Part shown: piece by piece, positions 1 to 7,730 of the stretch
Numbering within the stretch: position 1 is the first letter of the stretch
Layout of the letters: each line of letters opens with the position of its first letter
Origin: Parasteatoda lunata
Lineage: Eukaryota; Arthropoda; Arachnida; Araneae; Theridiidae
Assembly (NCBI GenBank): GCA_949128135.1
Contig: OX421975.1
Location: 14,468,667 to 14,532,666, forward strand
Reading direction: 5' to 3'
DNA: 64,000 nucleotides
Notes under the pieces: generated by a model
The model's database searches: none
What the model saw: only the letters and a program-made list of their open reading frames with translations
Told to the model about the DNA's origin: nothing
Made by a program: the position numbers and the translations under genes

Positions 1-184
1 AGGAGGCATTTTTCTTAACATTGAAAAATGCACTGTTTTAAATATACATACATAGTAAAATGCGGGGTCACACTGCGTACCCCCTATGGGCACTAAAATT
101 ATTTCCTTTGGTAGAGTATACTATTACCCCATAATATAATACCTGGTCCAATTACAACATTAAAGGTTAATATTAAGGTCTGAT
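1..184 (+). repeat. Representative short monomer, subtype Sa (184 bp)
   Basis: Starts aggaggcatttttcttaac and ends ggtctgat. It has a perfect 9 bp inverted repeat at 6-31, then an 'aatatacatacatag' segment, the GGGGT..ACCCC core, a GTA..TAC dyad region, and the tail 'attacaacattaaagg'. Sa is marked by 'taaaatgcggggtcacactg' in the middle. S lacks about 63 bp present in M between the leading ttaacattg and the 'agtaaaattcgggg' region. Further Sa copies include 2274-2457, 4363-4546, 6636-6819, 7180-7363 and 31068-31251. Confidence 0.93.
6..31. other. 9 bp perfect inverted repeat at the head of S monomers
   Basis: GCATTTTTC (6-14) and GAAAAATGC (23-31) are perfect reverse complements around an 8-base loop. 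The arrangement recurs at the start of Sa and Sc monomers. In Sb one arm is GCATTTTCC, giving a single uncompensated mismatch. M and L have no counterpart because their heads diverge after ttaacattg or ttaacaatg. Confidence 0.85.
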
Positions 185-194
185 ATGAAGCCAT

Positions 195-204
195 TTGTTA
201 ACAA
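195..204. other. 10 bp palindrome TTGTTAACAA in L and M' heads
   Basis: A perfect palindrome with a central GTTAAC (HpaI) site. It occurs at the head of L, M' and M'' monomers that start 'ttgttaacaatgag'. In M monomers with 'gttaacatt' only the inner hexamer remains. Confidence 0.8.
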
Positions 205-430
205 TGAGAAAAGACTTAAAATTTCTCCGTATGAACGCTTTTCGGAAGGCGAATTTCCTCAAAATAAAGCTTCTCCCAACACTTTTTGAGATATACATAC
301 ATAGAAAATCTATTTCTCCTCTTGAAAAAAGACTTAGAATTTCTGCGTATAAAAGCTCTTTAGAAGGCGAATTTCTTCGAAATAAAGCTTCTCGCAACAA
401 TTTTGGAGATATACAAAAACAGTAAAATTC

Positions 431-459
431 GGGGTCACGCTGTGTACCCCCTATGGGGT
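431..459. other. Three-arm GGGGT/ACCCC/GGGGT motif of the monomer core
   Basis: GGGGT (431-435), ACCCC (446-450) and GGGGT (455-459). The central arm can pair with the left arm (10-base interval) or the right arm (4-base loop CTAT). The left arm with its C-ACA..TGT extension is best formed in monomers reading ggggtcacactgtgtacccc. Present in most M, L and some S units; monomers with 'ctatgggctc' lose part of the right arm, and M' loses the ACCCC arm (taccgcc). Confidence 0.8.
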
Positions 460-551
460 CTATAATTATTTCCTTTGGTAGGGTACACAAGTACCCCATA
501 ATATAATACCTGGTACAATAACAACATTAAAGGTCAATATTAAGGTCTGAT

Positions 552-735
552 ATTAGGCATTTTCCTTAACATTGAAAAATGCACTGTTTTAGATATATAT
601 ACATAGTAAAGTGCGGGGTCCCACCGTGTACCCCCTATGGGCTCTAAAATTATTTCCTTTGGTAGGGTACACTAGTACCAGGTAATATAACACCTGGTCC
701 AATTACAACATTATAGGTTAGTATTAAGGTCTGAT
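552..735 (+). repeat. Representative short monomer, subtype Sb (184 bp)
   Basis: Starts attaggcattttccttaac. It carries a tatatatacatag stretch and 'gcggggtcccaccgtg' instead of the Sa 'tcacactg'. The head inverted repeat has one mismatch (GCATTTTCC against GAAAAATGC). Sb often occurs as an S S pair (1659-1842 and 1843-2026) with start variants attaggc / atcaggc. It is the commonest subtype, especially right of 31 kb. A few copies vary in length: 186 bp through one extra TA step (37455, 49048, 60511), or 182-183 bp (10314, 37641, 49234). Confidence 0.92.
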
Positions 736-919
736 AGGAGGCATTTTTCTTAACAAAGAAAAATGCACTGTTTCAGATATACATACATAGTAAAGTGCGG
801 GGTCACACTGTGTACCCCCTATAGGGTCTATAATTATTTCCTTTGGTAAGGTACACTAGTACCAGGTAATATAACACCTTGTCCAATTAAAATATTAAGG
901 GCCAATATTAAGGTCTGAT
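736..919 (+). repeat. Representative short monomer, subtype Sc (184 bp)
   Basis: Starts aggaggcatttttcttaac followed by aaag or aatg. It has 'cagatatacatacatag' or 'tagatatacatacatag', then 'taaagtgcggggtcacactg', then a 'tttggtaagg' variant and the tail 'ccttgtccaattaaaatatt' with aagggccaat. It is usually followed by M' or M'' and preceded by L. Other copies: 2826-3009, 8098-8281, 12092-12275, 46099-46282, 59158-59341. Confidence 0.9.
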
Positions 920-1161
920 ATGAAGCCTTTTGTTAACAATGAGAAAAGACTTAAAATTTCTCCGTATAAAAGCTATTCAGAAGGCGAATTTCTGCGAAAT
1001 AAGACTTTTCGCATTAGTATTTCAGATGGACATACATTGCGGGGTCACACCGTGTACCGCCTATGGGGTCTATAATTGATTCTTTTGGTAGGGTACACTA
1101 GTACCCCGTACTATAATACCTTGTCCAATTACAACATTAAAGGTTAATATTAAGGTCTGAT
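920..1161 (+). repeat. Representative M' monomer (242 bp)
   Basis: Starts atgaagccttttgttaac. It has the unique segment 'ttcgcattagtatttcag' or 'ttcgcattactatttcag', then atggacatacattg, then gcggggtcacaccgtg and the unusual 'taccgcctatgggg' (G in place of C, breaking the ACCCC arm). M' is therefore easy to trace: 3010, 5282, 12276, 19268, 23632, 27629, 29716, 35799, 39299, 39725, 46283, 48126, 53489, 57073, 59342, 61312 and the window edge at 63950. Confidence 0.92.
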
Positions 1162-1350
1162 AGGAGGCATTTTGTTAACAATGAGAAAAGATTTAGAATT
1201 TCTCCGTATTAACGCTTTTCGGAAGGCGAATTTCCTCAAAATAAAGCTTCTCGCAACTTTTTTGGAGATATACAAAAACAGTAAAATTCGGGGTCACGCT
1301 GTGTACCCCTATGGGGTCTATAATTTTTTCCTTTGGTAGGGTACACTGGT

Positions 1351-1372
1351 ACCAGGTAATATAACACCTGGT
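1351..1372. other. ACCAGGT-N8-ACCTGGT inverted repeat
   Basis: ACCAGGT (1351-1357) and ACCTGGT (1366-1372) are perfect complements around aatataac. Found in monomers of the 'gtaccaggtaatataacacctgg' form. The alternative 'gtaccccgtaatataatacctgg' form lacks the left arm. Confidence 0.83.
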
Positions 1373-1380
1373 CCACTTAA

Positions 1381-1403
1381 AATATTAAGGGTCAATATTA
1401 AGG
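1381..1403 (+). repeat. Direct 10-mer repeat in monomer tails
   Basis: AATATTAAGG at 1381-1390 and 1394-1403, separated by gtc, immediately before tctgat. Typical of the 'cttaaaatattaagggtc' tail form. Other tails (attaaaggttaatattaagg) keep only one exact copy. Confidence 0.75.
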
Positions 1404-1409
1404 TCTGAT

Positions 1410-1658
1410 AGGAGGCTTTGTTAACATTGAGAAAAGACTTAGAATTTCTGCGTATAAAAGCTATTCGGAAAGCTAATTCCTGCGAAATAAGACTTTTCGC
1501 AACACTTTTGGAGATACAAACAAAAACAGTAAAATTCGGGGTCACGCTGAGTACTCCCTATGGGGTCTATAATTATTTCCTTTGGTAGGGTACACTAGTA
1601 CCCCATAATATAATACCTGGTACAATTACAACATTAAAGGTCAATAATAATGTCTGAT
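1410..1658 (+). repeat. Representative medium monomer M (249 bp)
   Basis: Starts aggaggctttgttaac. The middle is gaaaagacttagaatttctg, cgtataaaagc, a variable 'tattcggaaagctaattcc' or 'ccttcggaaggcgaatttc' block, then a gcaacacttttggagatatac-type segment. It ends in the common 3' half. Length is 246-249 bp across the window. Two main sub-forms differ in the variable block. M units often occur in pairs (1162-1409 and 1410-1658). Confidence 0.92.
1588..1603. other. GGGTAC-ACTA-GTACCC inverted repeat
   Basis: A perfect 6 bp stem around ACTA, containing an ACTAGT (SpeI) hexamer. In 'gtaccagg' monomers the stem shortens to 5 bp (GGTAC/GTACC). In 'acactggtaccagg' variants a GGTACC (KpnI) site appears instead. 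It sits just upstream of the ACCAGGT dyad in most monomers. Confidence 0.83.
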
Positions 1659-4362
1659 ATTAGGCATTTTCCTTAACATTGAAAAATGCACTGTTTTAGA
1701 TATATATACATAGTAAAGTGCGGGGTCCCACCGTGTACCCCCTAAGGGGTCTATAATTTTTTCCTTTGGTAGGGTACACTAGTAACCTGTAATATAATAC
1801 CTGGTCCAAGTACAACATTAAAGGTCAATATTAAGGTCTGATATCAGGCATTTTCTTTAACATTGAAAAATGCACTGTTTTAGATATATATACATAGTAA
1901 AGTGCGGGGTCCCACCGTGTACCCCCTATGGGCTCTAAAATTATTTCCTTTGGTAGGGTACACTAGTACCAGGTAATATAACACCTGGTCCACTTAAAAT
2001 ATTAAGGGTCAATATTAAGGTCTGATAGGAGGCTTTGTTAACATTTAGAAAAGACGTAGAATTTCTGCGTATAAAAGCCCTTTGGAAGGCGAATTTCTTC
2101 GAAATTAAGCTTCTCGCAACACTTTTGGAGATATACAAAAACAGTAAAATTCGGGGTCGCGCTGTGTACCCCCTATGGGGTCTATAATTATTTCCTTTGG
2201 TAGGATACACTAGTACCCCATAATATAATACCTGGTACAATTACAACATTAAAGGTTAATATTAAGGTCTGATAGGAGGCATTTTTCTTAACATTGAAAA
2301 ATGCACTGTTTTAAATATACATACATAGTAAAATGCGGGGTCACACTGCGTACCCCCTATGGGCTCTAAAATTATTTCCTTTGGTACAGTACACTATTAC
2401 CCCGTAATATAATACCTGGTCCAATTACAACATTAAAGGTTAATATTAAGGTCTGATATGAAGCCATTTGTTAACAATGAGAAAAGACTTAAAATTTCTC
2501 CGTATGAACGCTTTTCGGAAGGCGAATTTCCTCAAAATAAAGCTTCTCCCAACACTTTTTGAGATATACATACATAGAAAATCTATTTCTCCTCTTGAAA
2601 AAAAGACTTAGAATTTCTGCGTATAAAAGCTCTTTAGAAGGCGAATTTCTTCGAAATAAAGCTTCCCGCAACACTTTTGGAGATATACAAAAACAGTAAA
2701 ATTCGGGGTCACGCTGTGTACCCCCTATGGGGTCTATAATTTTTTCCTTTGGTAGGGTACACTAGTACAAGGAAATATAACACCTGGTCCAATTACAACA
2801 TTATAGGTTAGTATTAAGGTCTGATAGGAGGCATTTTTCTTAACAATGAAAAATGCACTGTTTCAGATATACATACATAGTAAAGTGCGGGGTCACACTG
2901 TGTACCCCCTATAGGGTCTATAATTATTTCCTTTGGTAAGGTACACTAGTACCAGGTAATATAACACCTTGTCCAATTAAAATATTAAGGGCCAATATTA
3001 AGGTCTGATATGAAGCCTTTTGTTAACAATGAGAAAAGACTTAAAATTTCTCCGTATAAAAGCTATTCAGAAGGCGAATTTCTGCGAAATAAGACTTTTC
3101 GCATTACTATTTCAGATGGACATACATTGCGGGGTCACACCGTGTACCGCCTATGGGGTCTATAATTGATTCTTTTGGTAGGGTACACTAGTACCCCGTA
3201 CTATAATACCTTGTCCAATTACAACATTAAAGGTTAATATTAAGGTCTGATAGGAGGCATTTTGTTAACAATGAGAAAAGATTTAGAATTTCTCCGTATT
3301 AACGCTTTTCGGAAGGCGAATTTCCTCAAAATAAAGCTTCTCGCAACTTTTTTGGAGATATACAAAAACAGTAAAATTCGGGGTCACGCTGTGTACCCCT
3401 ATGGGGTCTATAATTTTTTCCTTTGGTAGGGTACACTGGTACCAGGTAATATAACACCTGGTCCACTTAAAATATTAAGGGTCAATATTAAGGTCTGATA
3501 GGAGGCTTTGTTAACATTGAGAAAAGACTTAGAATTTCTGCGTATAAAAGCTATTCGGAAAGCTAATTCCTGCGAAATAAGACTTTTCGCAACACTTTTG
3601 GAGATATACATAAACAGTAAAATTCGGGGTCACGCTGTGTTCCCCCTATGGGGTTTATAATTATTTCCTTTGGTAGGGTACACTAGTACGCCCTAATATA
3701 ATACCTGGTAAAATTACAACATTAAAGGTCAATATTAAGATCTGATATTAGGCATTTTCCTTAACATTGAAAAATGCACTGTTTTAGATATATATACATA
3801 GTAAAGTGCGGGGTCCAACCGTGTACCCCCTAAAGGGTCTATAATTTTTTCCTTTGGTAGGGTACACTAGTAACCTGTAATATAATACCTGGTCCAAGTA
3901 CAACATTAAAGGTCAATATTAAGGTCTGATATCTGGCATTTTCCTTAACATTGAAAAATGCACTGTTTTAGATATATATACATAGTAAAGTGCGGGGTCC
4001 CACCGTGTACCCCCTATGGGCTCTAAAATTATTTCCTTTGGTAAGGTGCACTAGTACCAGGTAGAATAACACCTGGTCCACTTAAAATATTAAGGGTTAA
4101 TATTAAGGTCTGATAGGAGACTTTGTTAACAATGAGAAAAAGACTTAGAATTTCTGCGTATAAAAGCCCTTCGGAAGGCGAATTTCTTTGAAATAAAGCT
4201 TCTCGCAACACTTTTGGAGATATACAAAAACAGTAAAATTCGGGGTCGCGCTGTGTACCCCCTATGGGGTCTATAATTATAGTCTTTGGTAGGGTACACT
4301 AGTTCCCCATAATATAATACCTGGTACAATTACAACATTAAAGGTTAATATTAAGGTCTGAT

Positions 4363-6819
4363 AGGAGGCATTTTTCTTAACATTGAAAAATGCACTGTTT
4401 TAAATATACATACATAGTAAAATGCGGGGTCACACTGCGTACCCCCTATGGGCACTAAAATTATTTCCTTTGGTAGAGTATACTATTACCCCATAATATA
4501 ATACCTGGTCCAATTACAACATTAAAGGTTAATATTAAGGTCTGATATGAAGCCATTTGTTAACAATGAGAAAAGACTTAAAATTTCTCCGTATGAACGC
4601 TTTTCGGAAGGCGAATTTCCTCAAAATAAAGCTTCTCCCAACACTTTTTGAGATATACATACATAGAAAATCTATTTCTCCTCTTGAAAAAAGACTTAGA
4701 ATTTCTGCGTATAAAAGCTCTTTAGAAGGCGAATTTCTTCGAAATAAAGCTTCTCGCAACAATTTTGGAGATATACAAAAACAGTAAAATTCGGGGTCAC
4801 GCTGTGTACCCCCTATGGGGTCTATAATTATTTCCTTTGGTAGGGTACACAAGTACCCCATAATATAATACCTGGTACAATAACAACATTAAAGGTCAAT
4901 ATTAAGGTCTGATATTAGGCATTTTCCTTAACATTGAAAAATGCACTGTTTTAGATATATATACATAGTAAAGTGCGGGGTCCCACCGTGTACCCCCTAT
5001 GGGCTCTAAAATTATTTCCTTTGGTAGGGTACACTAGTACCAGGTAATATAACACCTGGTCCAATTACAACATTATAGGTTAGTATTAAGGTCTGATAGG
5101 AGGCATTTTTCTTAACAAAGAAAAATGCACTGTTTCAGATATACATACATAGTAAAGTGCGGGGTCACACTGTGTACCCCCTATAGGGTCTATAATTATT
5201 TCCTTTGGTAAGGTACACTAGTACCAGGTAATATAACACCTTGTCCAATTAAAATATTAAGGGCCAATATTAAGGTCTGATATGAAGCCTTTTGTTAACA
5301 ATGAGAAAAGACTTAAAATTTCTCCGTATAAAAGCTATTCAGAAGGCGAATTTCTGCGAAATAAGACTTTTCGCATTAGTATTTCAGATGGACATACATT
5401 GCGGGGTCACACCGTGTACCGCCTATGGGGTCTATAATTGATTCTTTTGGTAGGGTACACTAGTACCCCGTACTATAATACCTTGTCCAATTACAACATT
5501 AAAGGTTAATATTAAGGTCTGATAGGAGGCATTTTGTTAACAATGAGAAAAGATTTAGAATTTCTCCGTATTAACGCTTTTCGGAAGGCGAATTTCCTCA
5601 AAATAAAGCTTCTCGCAACTTTTTTGGAGATATACAAAAACAGTAAAATTCGGGGTCACGCTGTGTACCCCTATGGGGTCTATAATTTTTTCCTTTGGTA
5701 GGGTACACTGGTACCAGGTAATATAACACCTGGTCCACTTAAAATATTAAGGGTCAATATTAAGGTCTGATAGGAGGCTTTGTTAACATTGAGAAAAGAC
5801 TTAGAATTTCTGCGTATAAAAGCTATTCGGAAAGCTAATTCCTGCGAAATAAGACTTTTCGCAACACTTTTGGAGATACAAACAAAAACAGTAAAATTCG
5901 GGGTCACGCTGAGTACTCCCTATGGGGTCTATAATTATTTCCTTTGGTAGGGTACACTAGTACCCCATAATATAATACCTGGTACAATTACAACATTAAA
6001 GGTCAATAATAATGTCTGATATTAGGCATTTTCCTTAACATTGAAAAATGCACTGTTTTAGATATATATACATAGTAAAGTGCGGGGTCCCACCGTGTAC
6101 CCCCTAAGGGGTCTATAATTTTTTCCTTTGGTAGGGTACACTAGTAACCTGTAATATAATACCTGGTCCAAGTACAACATTAAAGGTCAATATTAAGGTC
6201 TGATATCAGGCATTTTCTTTAACATTGAAAAATGCACTGTTTTAGATATATATACATAGTAAAGTGCGGGGTCCCACCGTGTACCCCCTATGGGCTCTAA
6301 AATTATTTCCTTTGGTAGGGTACACTAGTACCAGGTAATATAACACCTGGTCCACTTAAAATATTAAGGGTCAATATTAAGGTCTGATAGGAGGCTTTGT
6401 TAACATTTAGAAAAGACGTAGAATTTCTGCGTATAAAAGCCCTTTGGAAGGCGAATTTCTTCGAAATTAAGCTTCTCGCAACACTTTTGGAGATATACAA
6501 AAACAGTAAAATTCGGGGTCGCGCTGTGTACCCCCTATGGGGTCTATAATTATTTCCTTTGGTAGGATACACTAGTACCCCATAATATAATACCTGGTAC
6601 AATTACAACATTAAAGGTTAATATTAAGGTCTGATAGGAGGCATTTTTCTTAACATTGAAAAATGCACTGTTTTAAATATACATACATAGTAAAATGCGG
6701 GGTCACACTGCGTACCCCCTATGGGCTCTAAAATTATTTCCTTTGGTACAGTACACTATTACCCCGTAATATAATACCTGGTCCAATTACAACATTAAAG
6801 GTTAATATTAAGGTCTGAT
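4363..6819 (+). repeat. Higher-order repeat A, partial second copy
   Basis: Repeats the first eleven monomers of the unit at 1-2457 (S L S S M' M M S S M S). I saw no base difference in the stretches I compared, including private variants such as 'aacaaagaaaaatgc' and 'gagatacaaacaaaaac'. Correspondence ends in the next L: 6820 onward carries ctcctaac where copy 1 has ctcccaac, then becomes a hybrid monomer. Confidence 0.9.
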
Positions 6820-7179
6820 ATGAAGCCATTTGTTAACAATGAGAAAAGACTTAAAATTTCTCCGTATGAACGCTTTTCGGAAGGCGAATTTCCTCAAAAT
6901 AAAGCTTCTCCTAACACTTTTTGAGATATACATACATAGAAAATCTATTTCTCCTCTTGAAAAAAGACTTAGAATTTCTGCGTATAAAAGCTCTTTAGAA
7001 GGCGAATTTCTGCGAAATAAGACTTTTCGCATTACTATTTCAGATGGACATACATTGCGGGGTCACACCGTGTACCGCCTATGGGGTCTATAATTGATTC
7101 TTTTGGTAGGGTACACTACTACCCCGTACTATAATACCTTGTCCAATTACAACATTAAAGGTTAATATTAAGGTCTGAT
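6820..7179 (+). repeat. Hybrid L/M' monomer (360 bp)
   Basis: The 5' two thirds match L, including both halves of the internal duplication. After the shared core ggcgaatttct the sequence switches to M' (gcgaaataagacttttcgc, then atttcagatggacatac and taccgcc). It is a clean, register-preserving exchange between two monomer classes. The same hybrid recurs at 14794-15153, 7974 bp away, so it was copied as part of a larger block. Confidence 0.88.
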
Positions 7180-7730
7180 AGGAGGCATTTTTCTTAACAT
7201 TGAAAAATGCACTGTTTTAAATATACATACATAGTAAAATGCGGGGTCACACTGAGTACCCCCTATGGGCTCTAAAATTATTTCTTTTGGTAGGGTACAC
7301 TAGTACCCCGTAATATAATATCTGGTCCAATTACAACATTAAAGGTTAATATTAAGGTCTGATATGAAGCCATTTGTTAACAATGAGAAAAGACTTAAAA
7401 TTTCTCCGTATGAACGCTTTTCGGAAGGCGAATTTCCTCAAAATAAAGCTTCTCGCAACACTTTTGGAGATATACATACATAAAAAATTTATTTCTCCTC
7501 TTGAAAAAACACTTAGAATTTCTGCCTATAAAAGCTCTTCAGAAGGCGAATTTCTTGGAAATAGAGCTTCTCGCAACAGTATTTTAGATATACAAAAAGA
7601 GTGAAATTTTGGGTCACGCTGTGTACCCCCCATGGGGTCTGTAATTATTTCCTTTGGTAGGGTACACTAGTACCCCGTAATGTAACGCCTGGTCTCATTA
7701 ATATATTAAGGGTCAATATTAAAATCTGAT
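7180..7730 (+). repeat. S and L spacer pair before the trimer array
   Basis: An Sa monomer (7180-7363) is followed by a distinctive L (7364-7730). The second internal half of this L is M''-like (ggaaatagagcttctcgc), and its boundary is aaaatctgat. The pair recurs at 15154-15704 with few differences. Confidence 0.85.

Larger units (their letters stand above)
185..551 (+). repeat. Representative long monomer L (367 bp)
   Basis: Starts atgaagccatttgttaac. The 5' part contains two diverged copies of one segment, offset about 118 bp: gactt at 213-217 and 331-335, and the ggcgaattt core ending near 250 and 368. Each copy carries an AAGCTT (HindIII) site, although the first is lost (aaagtttctc) in the 800 bp trimers. 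The total is almost exactly twice S (2 x 184 = 368). The 3' half is the common one. Some L copies are 368 bp through one extra A (2458, 11724). Confidence 0.92.
1..4362 (+). repeat. 19-mer higher-order repeat A, complete copy (4362 bp)
   Basis: Monomer starts: 1 S, 185 L, 552 S, 736 S, 920 M', 1162 M, 1410 M, 1659 S, 1843 S, 2027 M, 2274 S, 2458 L, 2826 S, 3010 M', 3252 M, 3500 M, 3747 S, 3931 S, 4115 M. The first ten (2273 bp) and last nine (2089 bp) have the same order except for one extra S. The unit is therefore an old duplication of the 9-mer S L S M' M M S S M. The next copy starts exactly 4362 bp later. Confidence 0.92.

Noticed and set aside
38..54. Telomere-like or microsatellite tract in the 'tatatatacatacatag' segment
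   Set aside because: Only a few TA or CATA steps with minor length variation (180, 186 bp S). This is not a simple-sequence array.
1..184. Pol III internal promoter (A/B box) making S a SINE-like element
   Set aside because: No B-box match (GGTTCGANTCC) is present, and there is no poly-A tail or target-site duplication. Monomers are strictly tandem.
240..280. AATAAA hexamers in M and L as polyadenylation signals
   Set aside because: They occur in every AT-rich 'aaataaagctt' core without an associated gene or downstream element. There is no support for a functional signal.
195..425. A 76-residue plus-strand open frame repeated in most L monomers
   Set aside because: It follows the L monomer exactly and is broken by ordinary monomer changes in other copies (for example 16505, 20869). 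No ribosome-binding context, signal, domain or known family is visible. It is best explained as an open frame by chance in a repeat.
431..459. Rho-independent terminator in the GGGGT/ACCCC hairpin
   Set aside because: The downstream T tract is interrupted (ctataattatttcc), there is no upstream gene, and the motif recurs in nearly every monomer.
173..499. Minus-strand open frames of 65-135 residues (ISKSVAKS / RRNSKSF type) in M and L
   Set aside because: They overlap the plus-strand frames, recur only because the monomer recurs, change start and end with the tail type, and show no recognisable domain. The longest (11099-11506) results from a 2 bp deletion joining frames.
1..2642. Assigning the array to a named species or satellite family
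   Set aside because: I do not recognise the sequence. A database search is needed, and naming one would be a guess.
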